A stretch of DNA of 64,000 nt from Isoptericola sp. BMS4 (GTDB lineage: Bacteria > Actinomycetota > Actinomycetes > Actinomycetales > Cellulomonadaceae): assembly GCF_011634835.1 (NCBI RefSeq), contig NZ_SIRP01000001.1, forward strand, positions 3,096,970 to 3,160,969, in the 5' to 3' direction. The notes below the pieces were generated by a model, which did no database searches, had not been told where the DNA came from, and saw only the letters and a program-made list of their open reading frames with translations. The translations under genes and the position numbers were made by a program. Shown here in pieces: positions 54,116 through 63,948 of this stretch. Positions within the stretch are counted from its first letter, which is position 1, and each line of letters starts with the position of its first letter.

Positions 54116-55705
54116 CTACCGGAGTCGGCGGGCGCGCAGCTCCTTGCGCAGGATCTTCCCCGACGCCGACTTCGGGACGGCGTCGACGAACTCGACCGCC
54201 CGCACCTTCTTGTACGGCGCGACCTGCTCGGCGACGAACGACCGTACGGCGTCCTCCGTCAGCCCGCTGCCCTCGCCGCGGACGACGAACGCCTTCGGGA
54301 CCTCGCCCGACTCGGTGTCCGGGACGCCGACGACCGCCGCGTCGGCGATCCCCGGGTGGGTCAGCAGCAGCGCCTCCAGCTCGGCGGGCGCCACCTGGTA
54401 CCCCTTGTGCTTGATGAGCTCCTTGAGCCGGTCGACGACGTGGAACACGCCCTGCGAGTCCACCGTGACGACGTCGCCCGTGTGCAGGAACCCGTCGGGC
54501 TCCAGCGTGTCCCGGGTGGACGCCTCGTCCCCCAGGTAGCCGACCATGACGTTGGGGCCCGCGCACAGCAGCTCCCCCGGCGCGCTGGTGCCGCTGTCCG
54601 GCTGCTCGATCTCGGCCCCGGTGGCGGGGTCCACGACCCGCGCGGACATGTTCGGCACCAGCAGGCCCACCGAGCCGGCTGAGACGTCGGGGCGATCGAC
54701 GGGGATGACGTGCGACACCGGCGACATCTCCGACATGCCGTAGCCCTGCATCACGCGGGCGCCCGGGAGGCGTGCCGCCACCGCCGCGGCGAGCTGCTCG
54801 TCGAACGGCGCCGCGCCCGACATGAGCACGCGCACCGCCGAGAGGTCGCGGCCGGCCGCGGCCGGGTGCTTGGCCAGCGCCAGCGCGATCGGCGGAGCGA
54901 CGAACAGCACCGTGGCACGGTGCTCCTCCACGACCCTGAGGTACTCGGCCAGGTCGAACCGCGGCAGCGTGACGAGGGTCGAGCGCTGGTACACGGCCCC
55001 GTTCATCAGCACCGTCATGCCGTAGATGTGGAAGAACGGCAGCACGGCGGGGATCACGTCGTCGCGCGTGAGCGGGATGTACGCCTCCGTCTGCAGCACG
55101 TTCGCCACGAGGTTGCGGTGGGTGAGCATGACGCCCTTGGGCAGCCCGGTCGTGCCGGACGAGTACGGCAGCACGGCCAGGTGCGTCGCCGGGTCGAACG
55201 ACACGTCGGGTGCCGGGTGCCCGGCGGCGAGCAGGTCGGCCAGCGCCGGGTGTCCCTCGGCGCCGTCGAGCACGACGACGTCGTCGGCCCCGAGCCCCGC
55301 GGCCCGCGCGCCGGCCTCCGCGGCCTCGAGCAGCGGGGAGACCGTGAAGAGCGCCCTGGCGCCGGACGCGACGAGCTGCTTGCCCACCTCGGCGCCCGTG
55401 GCGAGGGCGTTGACCGTCGTCACCGTGGCGCCCGCGCGCAGCAGACCGTGGAAGACGGCGACGAACACCGGGACGTTCGGGCTGTGCAGCGCGACGACGT
55501 CGCCGACGCCGAGACCGCGCGCCGCGACCGCCCCCGCGACGGCGTCGACCTGGCCGCGCAGCGCGCGGTAGGTGGTCTCGGCCCCGGTGGGCCCGTCGGC
55601 CACGGCGACCCGGTCCAGGTCGGCGTCGTCGAGGGAGGCGAACAGGACGTCGTACAGGCTGGCGTCGGGAATCTCCACGTCGGGGTGGGGGCTGCGGATG
55701 ACCAT
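54116..55705 (-). CDS. acyl-CoA ligase (4-coumarate--CoA ligase type)
   Basis: 529 residues, AMP-forming. The AMP motif is PYSSGTTGLPKGV, followed by VMQGYGMSEMSPVSHV and the hinge Asp in TGDVVTVDSQG. The catalytic Lys is in SASGKILRKEL near the end. It activates a carboxylic acid to acyl-AMP and then acyl-CoA; the substrate is probably aromatic or medium-chain but not provable. The ATG at 55705 has AGGGA upstream. It lies 11 bases upstream of ddl. Confidence 0.88.
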   Translation of the reverse strand: MVIRSPHPDVEIPDASLYDVLFASLDDADLDRVAVADGPTGAETTYRALRGQVDAVAGAVAARGLGVGDVVALHSPNVPVFVAVFHGLLRAGATVTTVNALATGAEVGKQLVASGARALFTVSPLLEAAEAGARAAGLGADDVVVLDGAEGHPALADLLAAGHPAPDVSFDPATHLAVLPYSSGTTGLPKGVMLTHRNLVANVLQTEAYIPLTRDDVIPAVLPFFHIYGMTVLMNGAVYQRSTLVTLPRFDLAEYLRVVEEHRATVLFVAPPIALALAKHPAAAGRDLSAVRVLMSGAAPFDEQLAAAVAARLPGARVMQGYGMSEMSPVSHVIPVDRPDVSAGSVGLLVPNMSARVVDPATGAEIEQPDSGTSAPGELLCAGPNVMVGYLGDEASTRDTLEPDGFLHTGDVVTVDSQGVFHVVDRLKELIKHKGYQVAPAELEALLLTHPGIADAAVVGVPDTESGEVPKAFVVRGEGSGLTEDAVRSFVAEQVAPYKKVRAVEFVDAVPKSASGKILRKELRARRLR

Positions 55706-55945
55706 CGTCGGTCCCTTCGTCCGGGGCCCGGTCCTCGTCGACCGGTGCGGGGAGCGTAGCGCCGGGAACCCCCGGCGACACCCGTGCGTTGATGGAGCCG
55801 TGGAAACCACGACCGACATCCCGGTCGCCGCGGCGGACGAGTCCCCGGCGCCCGACGACCCCAGTCATAGTCCCGGCCCGGGGACCGCCCGCTCCCGACG
55901 AGCCGCGGCGACCCCGGACCCCCGACGAGCGGCGGTGCGCCTCCG

Positions 55946-57328
55946 GTGACCGCGCTGCTCTCACTCCTCCTCGGGCTCCTCGTGATCCTCGCGATCACCG
56001 CGGCGACGGCGTACTTCGTCGCTCAGGAGTTCGCCTACATGACCGTGGACCGCTCCCGGCTGGCCGCCCGCGCCGAAGCCGGCGACGCGTCCGCGACGCG
56101 CGCCCTCGCCGTCACGCGCCGCACCTCCTTCATGCTCTCCGGCGCCCAGCTCGGCATCACGGTGACCGGCCTGCTGGTCGGCTACGTGGCCGAGCCGCTG
56201 GTCGGCGACGCGCTCGGGACCATGCTCGGCGGCGTGGGTGTGCCCACCGGCGTCGGCGTGGCCGTCGGCACCGTCACGGCGCTCGTCGTCTCGACGCTGG
56301 TGCAGATGCTCTTCGGCGAGCTGTTCCCGAAGAACCTCGCGATCGCCCGGCCGGAGCCGACGGCGCTGCGGCTGGCCGCGTCGACCCGCGTGTACCTCGC
56401 CGCGCTCGGCTGGCTCATCACCGTCTTCGACAAGGCGTCGAACGCCCTGCTGCGGCTGCTGCGCATCGAGCCGGTGCACGACGTCGAGCACTCCGCGACG
56501 GCGCGCGACCTCGAGCACATCGTGGCCGACTCCCGGGAGAGCGGCGACCTGCCCGACGAGCTGTCGGTGCTCCTGGACCGGATCCTCGACTTCCCCGACC
56601 GCGACGCGGAGCACGCGATGATCCCGCGCTCGCGCGTCGGCACGGTGGAGCCGGGCCTCACGGTGGGAGAGCTGCGTCGTCTCATGGCCGGGGGCCACTC
56701 CCGCTATCCCGTGGTCGACGGCGAGGACCAGGCGCTCGGCGTCGTCCAGCTCACCGACCTCCTGCGCACGGGCCTCGCCGACGACGCACCGGTGACCGAC
56801 CTCATGCGGCCGGTCACGGTGCTGCCGACCCTGATGGCGCTGCCGGACGCGCTCGCCGAGCTCACCCGCACCCGCAACCAGCTCGCCGTCGTCGTCGACG
56901 AGTACGGCGGATTCGCGGGCGTGCTCACCCTCGAGGACCTCGCGGAGGAGCTCGTCGGCGAGATCACCGACGAGCACGACCAGGCGGAGCCCGCCACCGT
57001 CACGCCGGAGGGCGAGGACACCTGGGTGATGGGCGGCGACGTCCACCTGGACGAGGCGGAGCGGGCGCTCGGGCACGACCTGCCGCGCGGCGACCACGAG
57101 ACCGTCGCCGGGCTGCTCATCGCCCAGCTCGGCGCCCTGCCGCGCGCGGGCGACCGGGTGACCGTCGAGCTGCCGCCCGACCCGGCCGACCTCGCGCACG
57201 ACACCCCCGTGACCCGGCACCTCGAGGCGGAGGTGCTCGCCGTCGAGCGGCACGTGCCGCACCTGGTCCGGGTGACGCTGCACGAGTCGACGGACGCCGG
57301 CGACGACGTCGAGGAGGAGGCCCGATGA
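55946..57328 (+). CDS. hemolysin family protein (CNNM/CorC, with CBS pair)
   Basis: 460 residues. The N-terminal CNNM membrane domain has several hydrophobic stretches (LLGLLVILAITAATAYFVAQ) and the SGAQLGITVTGLLVGYVAEP signature. A CBS pair follows (about 205-330), with VVDEYGGFAGVLTLEDLAEE in the second. The C-terminal CorC/HlyC domain runs from 340 (VMGGDVHLDEAERALGHDLP). Such proteins transport or sense Mg or Co ions. It overlaps the next gene by 4 bases (ATGA). Confidence 0.9.
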   Translation: MTALLSLLLGLLVILAITAATAYFVAQEFAYMTVDRSRLAARAEAGDASATRALAVTRRTSFMLSGAQLGITVTGLLVGYVAEPLVGDALGTMLGGVGVPTGVGVAVGTVTALVVSTLVQMLFGELFPKNLAIARPEPTALRLAASTRVYLAALGWLITVFDKASNALLRLLRIEPVHDVEHSATARDLEHIVADSRESGDLPDELSVLLDRILDFPDRDAEHAMIPRSRVGTVEPGLTVGELRRLMAGGHSRYPVVDGEDQALGVVQLTDLLRTGLADDAPVTDLMRPVTVLPTLMALPDALAELTRTRNQLAVVVDEYGGFAGVLTLEDLAEELVGEITDEHDQAEPATVTPEGEDTWVMGGDVHLDEAERALGHDLPRGDHETVAGLLIAQLGALPRAGDRVTVELPPDPADLAHDTPVTRHLEAEVLAVERHVPHLVRVTLHESTDAGDDVEEEAR

Positions 57329-58338
57329 GCGACCCGTGGGTGGTCCTCGCCGCGACCGTCGTCATCATCGCGCTCAGCGCGTTCTTCGTGGCGGTGGAGT
57401 TCGCCCTGCTGGGCGCGCGCCGCCACCGTCTGGAGGACGCCGCTTCCACCAGCCGGTCGGCGCGGGCGGCGCTGCGCAGCTCGTCCGAGCTGACGCTGCT
57501 GCTGGCCGGGTCGCAGCTCGGCATCACCGCCTGCACGCTGGCGCTGGGCGCCGTCACCAAGCCCGCGGTGCACCACTGGCTGACGCCGCTGCTCGCCGGC
57601 TGGGGCATGCCCCACTGGGTGGCCGACGTCGCCGGCTTCGTGCTCGCCCTGGTCCTCGTGACGTTCCTGCACCTCGTGGTCGGCGAGATGGCGCCGAAGT
57701 CGTGGGCGATCGCCCACCCGGAGGCGTCGGCGACGCTGCTCGCGCTGCCGATGCGGGGCTTCATGTGGCTGACGCGTCCCGTGCTGCGCTGGCTCAACGC
57801 GCTGGCGAACCGCTGCCTGCGGCTGGTGGGCGTCGAGCCCGTGGACCACGTGGAGGGCGGGCAGGACCCGGCCGCCCTGCGCCACCTCGTGGAGCACTCG
57901 ACGAACGTCGGCGCCCTGGACGCCCGCTACTCCGCCCAGATCTCGGGCGCGCTGGAGCTGGAGACGCTGACCGTCGACGCGCTGGTCGAGCCGGGCTCGG
58001 TGCCGACGTCGGTGCCGGCGGGCGCGACGGCGGCCGACGTGCGGGCGGCGTCGGTGGCGTCGGGCCATCTGCGCATCCTGCTGGGGCGCGGTGCCGACGT
58101 GCGCGGCGTGGTGCACGTGCGCGACACGCTGCTGCTCGACGACGACGCGCCGGTGGACGGCGTGGCGCGGCCGGCGTTCGTCCTCGACGCGACGACGACG
58201 GTGCACGCGGCGCTGTCGCAGCTGCGCGAGGCGGGCGAGCAGCTCGCGCTGGTGCGGCGCGACGACGGCACGGTGGGCGTCGTCACGCTCGCGGACGTGC
58301 TGCGCCGGCTGCTCCCGCAGCCCGCACCGGCAGGCTGA
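57325..58338 (+). CDS. hemolysin family protein (CNNM, short)
   Basis: 337 residues. It has the CNNM membrane domain (VVLAATVVIIALSAFFVAVE, then AGSQLGITACTLALGAVTKP) and a CBS-like region, but ends after VGVVTLADVLRRLL without the CorC/HlyC C-terminal domain of its partner. It starts inside the stop of the full-length gene, so the two are a tandem pair, probably partners. A hairpin with direct repeats follows (58341-58397). Confidence 0.88.
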   Translation: MSDPWVVLAATVVIIALSAFFVAVEFALLGARRHRLEDAASTSRSARAALRSSSELTLLLAGSQLGITACTLALGAVTKPAVHHWLTPLLAGWGMPHWVADVAGFVLALVLVTFLHLVVGEMAPKSWAIAHPEASATLLALPMRGFMWLTRPVLRWLNALANRCLRLVGVEPVDHVEGGQDPAALRHLVEHSTNVGALDARYSAQISGALELETLTVDALVEPGSVPTSVPAGATAADVRAASVASGHLRILLGRGADVRGVVHVRDTLLLDDDAPVDGVARPAFVLDATTTVHAALSQLREAGEQLALVRRDDGTVGVVTLADVLRRLLPQPAPAG

Positions 58339-58340
58339 CG

Positions 58341-58397
58341 CGCCCGAGGTCGAGGCGAGCGCCCGAGGTCGAGGCTCCGCGCCTCGACCTCGGGCGC
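58341..58397. repeat. hairpin with tandem direct repeat after the CNNM pair
   Basis: GCGCCCGAGGTCGAGGC (58359-58375) pairs perfectly with GCCTCGACCTCGGGCGC (58381-58397), a 17-bp stem with a 5-base loop. CGCCCGAGGTCGAGGC is also present once more at 58341-58356. The pattern suggests a terminator that arose by duplication. No T tract is present. Confidence 0.7.
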
Positions 58398-58427
58398 GGA
58401 CCTCGACCTCGCGGCTACCGTGGGTCC

Positions 58428-59618
58428 ATGACGACCCCGTCGCCGTTCGAGGCGCCCCGCCAGATCCTCACCGACGACCTCTTGGACGCCGTCCGGTCGC
58501 GCGCCGCGACGCACGACCGCGAGAACTCGTTCTTCGCCGACGACCTCGCGGACCTCAAGGCCGCGGGCTACCTGCAGGCGATGGTCCCCGAGCACCTGGG
58601 CGGCGCGGGGCTGACCCTGCGCGAGGCCGCCCACGAGCAGGCGCGGCTGGCGGGGGCGGCCCCGGCCACCGCGCTGGCGGTGAACATGCACCACGTGTGG
58701 GTGGGCGTGGCGCGCTTCCTGCACGAGCGCGGCGACGGCTCCCTGGACTGGCTCCTGACCGAGACGGCGCACGGCGAGGTGTTCGGCTTCGGGTACTCCG
58801 AGGCCGGCAACGACCTGGTGCTGCTCGGCTCGCGTACCGACGCCCGTCCCGACGGCGAGGGCGGCTACACGTTCCACGGCACGAAGATCTTCACGTCGAA
58901 CTCCCCCGGCTGGACGCGGCTGGGCGTCATGGGCCTCGACTCGACGACGGACCCCGACGACCCGCGCATCGTGCACGCGTTCGTCACGCGCGACGGCGGC
59001 GGCTTCGAGATCAAGGACGACTGGGACACGCTCGGCATGCGCGCGTCGCAGTCGTGCACGACGGTGCTCGACGGCGCCCACGCGCCGGCCGACCGCGTGC
59101 TCCGGCGGATCGCTCCCGGCCCGAGCCTCGACCCGTACGTGCTGGGCATCTTCACCTCGTTCGAGATCCTGCTCGCCTCGGTCTACCTGGGGATCGCGGA
59201 CCGCGCGCTCGACCTGGCCGTGGCGGCGGTGAACCGGCGCACGTCGATGAAGACCGGGAAGGCGTACTCCCAGGACCCGGACATCCGGTGGCGCGTCGCC
59301 TCGGCCGCCCTGGCCCTGGACGGACTGTGGCCGCAGCTCGACCTCGTGGCGGGCGAGGTGGACGCGCAGGTGGACGTGCGGTCCGGATCAGGCGCCGGGT
59401 TCTTCCGCTCGACGGCGGGCCTCAAGGTCCGCGTCACGGAGACGGCGCGCGAGGTAGTGGACCAGGCGATCCGCTGCTCCGGCGGGTCCACGTACTTCAA
59501 CCGCTCCGAGCTCGGTCGCCTGTACCGCGACGTGCTCGCGGGGATCTTCCACCCGAGCGACGACGAGTCGGCGCACGCGACGGTGGCGCAGTCGGTCCTC
59601 GGCCCCCTGGAGGACTGA
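58428..59618 (+). CDS. acyl-CoA dehydrogenase
   Basis: 396 residues. It has the acyl-CoA dehydrogenase layout: an N-terminal helical domain, the FAD-binding segment FGFGYSEAGNDLVLLG, EGGYTFHGTKIFTSNSPGW in the middle, the TLGMRASQSCTTVLDGAHAP beta region, and a C-terminal helical domain ending with CSGGSTYFNRSELGRLYRDV. It oxidises acyl-CoA with FAD. The catalytic Glu cannot be placed with certainty. It lies 90 bases after the CNNM pair. Confidence 0.88.
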   Translation: MTTPSPFEAPRQILTDDLLDAVRSRAATHDRENSFFADDLADLKAAGYLQAMVPEHLGGAGLTLREAAHEQARLAGAAPATALAVNMHHVWVGVARFLHERGDGSLDWLLTETAHGEVFGFGYSEAGNDLVLLGSRTDARPDGEGGYTFHGTKIFTSNSPGWTRLGVMGLDSTTDPDDPRIVHAFVTRDGGGFEIKDDWDTLGMRASQSCTTVLDGAHAPADRVLRRIAPGPSLDPYVLGIFTSFEILLASVYLGIADRALDLAVAAVNRRTSMKTGKAYSQDPDIRWRVASAALALDGLWPQLDLVAGEVDAQVDVRSGSGAGFFRSTAGLKVRVTETAREVVDQAIRCSGGSTYFNRSELGRLYRDVLAGIFHPSDDESAHATVAQSVLGPLED

Positions 59619-59652
59619 GCCGGGCGTCCGCGCACTCGCTACCATCCCGGGC

Positions 59653-61101
59653 ATGGCTCTGACCACGGGCACCGTCGCCCGCTACGCGGTCGGCTCGGTC
59701 GGCACGGGCGGCTTCGCCACGCTGCCGGGGCTGGTGCTGGTCTTCTACCTCACGGACACGCTCGGCGTCGCGGCGGCGGTGGCCGGGCTGCTGGTGACGG
59801 GCGCGAAGGTGTGGGACGTCGTCGTCGACCCGGTGATCGGCGCGGCGAGCGACCGCGAGCGCGCCACGACGGGGCGCCGTCGCCGCCTGATGACGGTCGG
59901 CGGGCTGGCGCTGCCGGTGTTCTTCACGCTGACATTCGCCGTGCCGCCGGCCCTGTCCCCGGCCGGGGCCGCCGCGTGGGTGCTGGTCGCGTTCCTGCTG
60001 GCGGCCACGGCGTTCAGCCTGTTCCAGGTGCCGTACATCGCGCTGCCGGCGGAGATCGCCGGCACCTACGACGCCCGCACGCGGCTGCTGACGGCGCGGG
60101 TGGTGGTGCTGACGGCCGCCATCCTGCTGTTCGGCGGGGGCGGGCCGGCGCTGCGCGAGCTGGGCGGCGACGACGAGCGGCTCGGCTACCTGCTCATGGC
60201 GGTCGTCGCGTCGCTGGTGCTCGGCGCGGCGCTGCTCGTGGCCACGACGGCGGACCGCTCGCCGGGCGGACCACCGCCGCGCCCCGCCGTGGCACCCGAG
60301 GACCGCACGCCGCCGGCGCGCCGCCTCCTGGCGCACTACCGCCGGGCCGCGGCGCTGCTGCGCACGAGCGTCCCGTTCCGCACGCTGCTGACGGCGTTCG
60401 TGCTGCAGGCGCTGGCGACCGGCGTGATGCTGGCGGCGGCGCAGTACGTGGCGACGTGGGTGCTGCACAGCACGCCCGCGGTGACGTTCCTGTTCGCGGC
60501 GCTCGTGGGCCCGGCGCTCGTCGTCGCGCCCCTGTGGGGGCGGCTGGCGCGGCGCGTCGGCAAGGAGCGGGCCTTCGCGGCCGCGTCGGTCCTGTTCGTG
60601 GCCGCCGCCGCGCTGCTGGTCCCGCTGGTGTGGGCGCCGGGCTCGTGGGTCTACCTGCCCGTGGGCCTGGCGGGCGCCGCGTACGCCGGCATGCAGTCGC
60701 TGCCGATGGCGATGCTGCCCGACGTCGTCGCGCACGACGCGCGCCGCCACGGCGTCGACCGCGCCGGCGCGTTCGGCGGGGCGTGGACGGCCGGCGAGAC
60801 GACGGGGCTGGCGCTCGGCACGACGGTGCTCACCGCGGTGCTCGCCGCCACCGGGTACGTCGAGTCCAGCGGGGCCGAGGCGGTCACCCAGCCGACGACG
60901 GCGGTCGCCGGCATCGTGGTCGCCTTCAGCCTGCTGCCCGCCGCCCTGGTCGCCGCGAGCCTCCTCGCGCTGCGGCGGTACCCGCTGCGCCGCTCCGACA
61001 TCGACGACGCGACCGCCGACCGCCCGGCACGGCATCCCGGGAGCGGCCCGGCCGCTCCCCCGCGCCCCACCCCGCCCGACCGTCCCCAGGAGATCCCGTG
61101 A
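59653..61101 (+). CDS. MFS transporter (glycoside/cation symporter-like)
   Basis: 482 residues with about 12 hydrophobic helices. The pattern YAVGSVGTGGFATLPGLVLV and GAKVWDVVVDPVIGAASDRE resembles the GPH (melibiose-type) class, with the DxxxxPxxGxxSDR motif. The C-terminal 40 residues are Pro/Arg-rich and cytoplasmic. Substrate unknown. Its stop overlaps the next start (GTGA), so it is coupled to the PLP enzyme and might import its substrate. Confidence 0.85.
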   Translation: MALTTGTVARYAVGSVGTGGFATLPGLVLVFYLTDTLGVAAAVAGLLVTGAKVWDVVVDPVIGAASDRERATTGRRRRLMTVGGLALPVFFTLTFAVPPALSPAGAAAWVLVAFLLAATAFSLFQVPYIALPAEIAGTYDARTRLLTARVVVLTAAILLFGGGGPALRELGGDDERLGYLLMAVVASLVLGAALLVATTADRSPGGPPPRPAVAPEDRTPPARRLLAHYRRAAALLRTSVPFRTLLTAFVLQALATGVMLAAAQYVATWVLHSTPAVTFLFAALVGPALVVAPLWGRLARRVGKERAFAAASVLFVAAAALLVPLVWAPGSWVYLPVGLAGAAYAGMQSLPMAMLPDVVAHDARRHGVDRAGAFGGAWTAGETTGLALGTTVLTAVLAATGYVESSGAEAVTQPTTAVAGIVVAFSLLPAALVAASLLALRRYPLRRSDIDDATADRPARHPGSGPAAPPRPTPPDRPQEIP

Positions 61102-62660
61102 CCGACCCGACCCCCGCCACCACCGACCCCGCCGCGCCCCGCGTCGCGGGGCTGCAGCTCGCCGAGGCGCCCGAGGCCGTGCTGGCGGCGCTCGCCGCGC
61201 GACGTCGGGGCGACGCGCCGACCCACGGCGGCCGGGTGCTGAGCTACGTGTACGACCCGGGCGTCCCCGCGCTGGACGACCTCGCCGCGGACGCCGTGCG
61301 CGCCATGCAGCCCGTCAACGGGCTCGACCCGACGACGTTCGGGTCGGTCGCCGCGCTGGAGCGCGACGTCGTCGCGTTCGCGCGCGACCTGCTGGGCGGC
61401 GACGAGGACACCGTCGGCACCGTCACCAGCGGCGGGACCGAGAGCTGCCTGCTCGCGGTCCAGTCGGCCCGCGACACGTGGCTCGCCGCGCGGGGCCTCG
61501 CCCCCGGGCAGGCCCGCCCCCGGCTGGTCGCGCCCGTGACCGTGCACGCGGCATTCCGCAAGGCCGCGCACCTGTACGGGCTGCGGCTCGACCTGGTGCC
61601 GGTGACGCCGTCGGGTGCCGTCGCCGCCGACGTGCTCGCGGCGCGCGTCGACGACGGCGCGGACGACGTCGCGCTCGTCGTCGTGTCGGCGCCGTCGTAC
61701 CCGCACGCGGCGCTCGACCCCGTGGCCGAGGTGGCGCGCCGTGCCGCCGACGCCGGCGTGCCCGTGCACGTGGACGCCTGCATCGGCGGGTTCGCGCTGC
61801 CGTTCTGGCCCGACCTGCCGGACTGGGACCTGCGGGTGCCCGGCGTGACGAGCCTCAGCGCGGACCTGCACAAGTACGCCTTCGCCCCGAAGGGCGCGTC
61901 GGTGCTGCTGCACCGCGACCGCGACCGGCAGCGCGCCCAGTACTTCGCCACCACCCGCTGGCCGGGCTACCCGGTCGTGAACCCGACCCTGCTGGGCTCG
62001 CGCTCGGGCGGGCCGCTGGCCGCTGCGTGGGCGATCCTGCGGGCGCTCGGGCGCGACGGGCTGGGCGTGCTGGCCGGCCGTGCCCGCGAGGCGACGCTCG
62101 CGCTGCGCGCGGCCGTCGGCGGGATCGAGGGCCTGCGCGTGGTCGGCGACCCGGCGGGCCCGCTCCTCGCCGTGGCGGCGGACGACGACGCGGCGCCCGA
62201 GCGCCGCGTCGACCCGCACCGGTGGGCGGACGCGGCCGCGGAGCGCGGGTGGGTCCTCCAGGCGCAGCCCGGCCTCGACCAGGACGGGTCCGTCCGGCTG
62301 CCGCACACCACGCACCTCACCGTGACCCCCGTCACGGCCGACGTGCTCGACGACCTGGTGCCGGCGCTCGTCGCCGCGGCCGACGACGTGCGGGGCGTGC
62401 CGCGGCCCGACGTCTCGGCGGTGCTCGGTGCGCTGCCGCTGCTCGACGCGGACGCCCCGCTCGACTCGGCGGCGGCCGCGTCGCTGCTGGGCGCCGTCGG
62501 GCTGGACGTCGCCGGCACCGGGGACGACCCTGAGGACGGCGGCGCTCCGGGCGTCGGTCCGATGGCGCCGCTGCTCGCCCTCACCGAGGAGCTGCCGGCC
62601 CCGCTGGTCGAGCGGCTGCTGGTCGAGCTGCTGGCCCGGCTCGTGGAGCCGCGCTCCTGA
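61098..62660 (+). CDS. PLP-dependent decarboxylase-family enzyme
   Basis: 520 residues of the group II (GAD/sphingosine-1-phosphate lyase) PLP family. The sequence TSGGTESCLLAVQSARD binds the phosphate, HVDACIGGFALPF carries the cofactor-interacting Asp, and SLSADLHKYAFAPKG contains the Schiff-base lysine. A C-terminal extension of about 90 residues (acidic, Ala/Pro-rich) is added to the usual length. GTG start with CAGGAG upstream, overlapping the MFS gene. Substrate is not determined; lyase or aspartate/tyrosine decarboxylase activity is possible. Confidence 0.85.
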   Translation: MTDPTPATTDPAAPRVAGLQLAEAPEAVLAALAARRRGDAPTHGGRVLSYVYDPGVPALDDLAADAVRAMQPVNGLDPTTFGSVAALERDVVAFARDLLGGDEDTVGTVTSGGTESCLLAVQSARDTWLAARGLAPGQARPRLVAPVTVHAAFRKAAHLYGLRLDLVPVTPSGAVAADVLAARVDDGADDVALVVVSAPSYPHAALDPVAEVARRAADAGVPVHVDACIGGFALPFWPDLPDWDLRVPGVTSLSADLHKYAFAPKGASVLLHRDRDRQRAQYFATTRWPGYPVVNPTLLGSRSGGPLAAAWAILRALGRDGLGVLAGRAREATLALRAAVGGIEGLRVVGDPAGPLLAVAADDDAAPERRVDPHRWADAAAERGWVLQAQPGLDQDGSVRLPHTTHLTVTPVTADVLDDLVPALVAAADDVRGVPRPDVSAVLGALPLLDADAPLDSAAAASLLGAVGLDVAGTGDDPEDGGAPGVGPMAPLLALTEELPAPLVERLLVELLARLVEPRS

Positions 62661-62688
62661 CGCCGGCCGGCCGTCGTACCCTGCGGCC

Positions 62689-63828
62689 ATGACGCACGAC
62701 CCGCACGCAGCGCTCTCCCCCGACACCCTCGCCGTCACCGCCGGGCGCCCCGCCCGCGTCCAGGGCGGCCCGGTCAACCCTCCGGTGGTGCTGAGCTCCA
62801 CCTACGTCTCCGAGGGCGTCCCGGCCCCGGGCGAGCTGCTGTACGCGCGGGGCGGCACGGAGACGTGGGTGCCGTTCGAGGAGGCCCTGGCCGCCCTGGA
62901 GGGCGGCGGGCACGGCATCGTCTTCGGCTCGGGCATCGCGGCGATCGCGGCCACCCTCGGCGACGTGCCCGACGGCGGTGCCGTGGTGGTGCCTCGCCAC
63001 GCCTACCAGGTCTCGCTCGGCTACCTGGACGACATGGCCGCCCGGCACGGCGTCGAGGTGCGGCGCGTGGACGTCGCGGACACCGAGCAGGTCGTCGCCG
63101 CGCTGGACGGCGCGGACCTGCTCCTGGCCGAGTCGCCCACCAACCCGATGCTCGAGGTCGCGGACCTGCCAGCGATCCTCGCCGCCGCCCGCGAGCGGGG
63201 CGTGCGCTCGGTCGTGGACAACACGTTCGCGACGCCGCTGGGCCAGCAGCCGCTCGCCCTGGGCGCCGACCTGGTCGTGCACTCGGTGACCAAGTACCTG
63301 GCCGGCCACTCGGACGTCGTCCTCGGCGCCGTGGTGACGAACGACCCGGAGCTCGCGGCCTCGGTGCGGGCCTACCGCACGCTGCACGGCGCCGTCGCCG
63401 GGCCGCTGGAGGTGTTCCTCGCGCTGCGCGGCCTGCGCACGCTGCACCTGCGGACCGAGCGCGCGAACGCGAACGCCGCCGAGCTGGCGCGCCGCCTGGC
63501 CGAGCACCCGGCGGTGGCCGAGGTGCGCCACCCCTCGCTGCCGTCCGACCCGGGCCACGAGCGCGCCACGCGGCTCATGCACTCCTACGGCGCCGTGCTG
63601 GGCCTGCGGGCGCACGGCGGGGTCGCGGCCGCCGACGCCGTCGTGGCCGCGCTGCGGCTCTGGGTGCCCGCGACGTCGCTCGGCGGCGTGGAGTCGACCC
63701 TGGAGCGGCGCCGCCGGTTCACGACCGAGTCCGTCACCGTGCCCGAGGACCTGCTGCGGATGTCCGTCGGCGTCGAGGACGTCGAGGACCTGTGGGCGGA
63801 CCTCGACCAGGCGCTCTCCCGCGCCTGA
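62689..63828 (+). CDS. cystathionine gamma-lyase/synthase family PLP enzyme
   Basis: 379 residues of the Cys/Met metabolism PLP family. The N-terminus LAVTAGRPARVQGGPVNPPV, then FGSGIAAIAATLGDVPDGGA, AESPTNPMLEVADLPAI, VVDNTFATPL and the lysine motif HSVTKYLAGHSDVVLGAV identify it. The closing segment SLGGVESTLERRRRFT and the C-terminal VSVGVED-type end fit a gamma-lyase or methionine gamma-lyase/gamma-synthase. The exact reaction cannot be decided. It lies 28 bases after the decarboxylase on the same strand. Confidence 0.9.
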   Translation: MTHDPHAALSPDTLAVTAGRPARVQGGPVNPPVVLSSTYVSEGVPAPGELLYARGGTETWVPFEEALAALEGGGHGIVFGSGIAAIAATLGDVPDGGAVVVPRHAYQVSLGYLDDMAARHGVEVRRVDVADTEQVVAALDGADLLLAESPTNPMLEVADLPAILAAARERGVRSVVDNTFATPLGQQPLALGADLVVHSVTKYLAGHSDVVLGAVVTNDPELAASVRAYRTLHGAVAGPLEVFLALRGLRTLHLRTERANANAAELARRLAEHPAVAEVRHPSLPSDPGHERATRLMHSYGAVLGLRAHGGVAAADAVVAALRLWVPATSLGGVESTLERRRRFTTESVTVPEDLLRMSVGVEDVEDLWADLDQALSRA

Positions 63829-63948
63829 CCGCCGGTAGGCCGGATCGTGGCCGGCCCGTAACCGTGTCGCGATGCGGCCGCCGCCGTCGCGTGCCTACCG
63901 TCGAGAAGGGCACCGCCGTGGGAGCGGTGCACGACGGAGGGATCGGCC

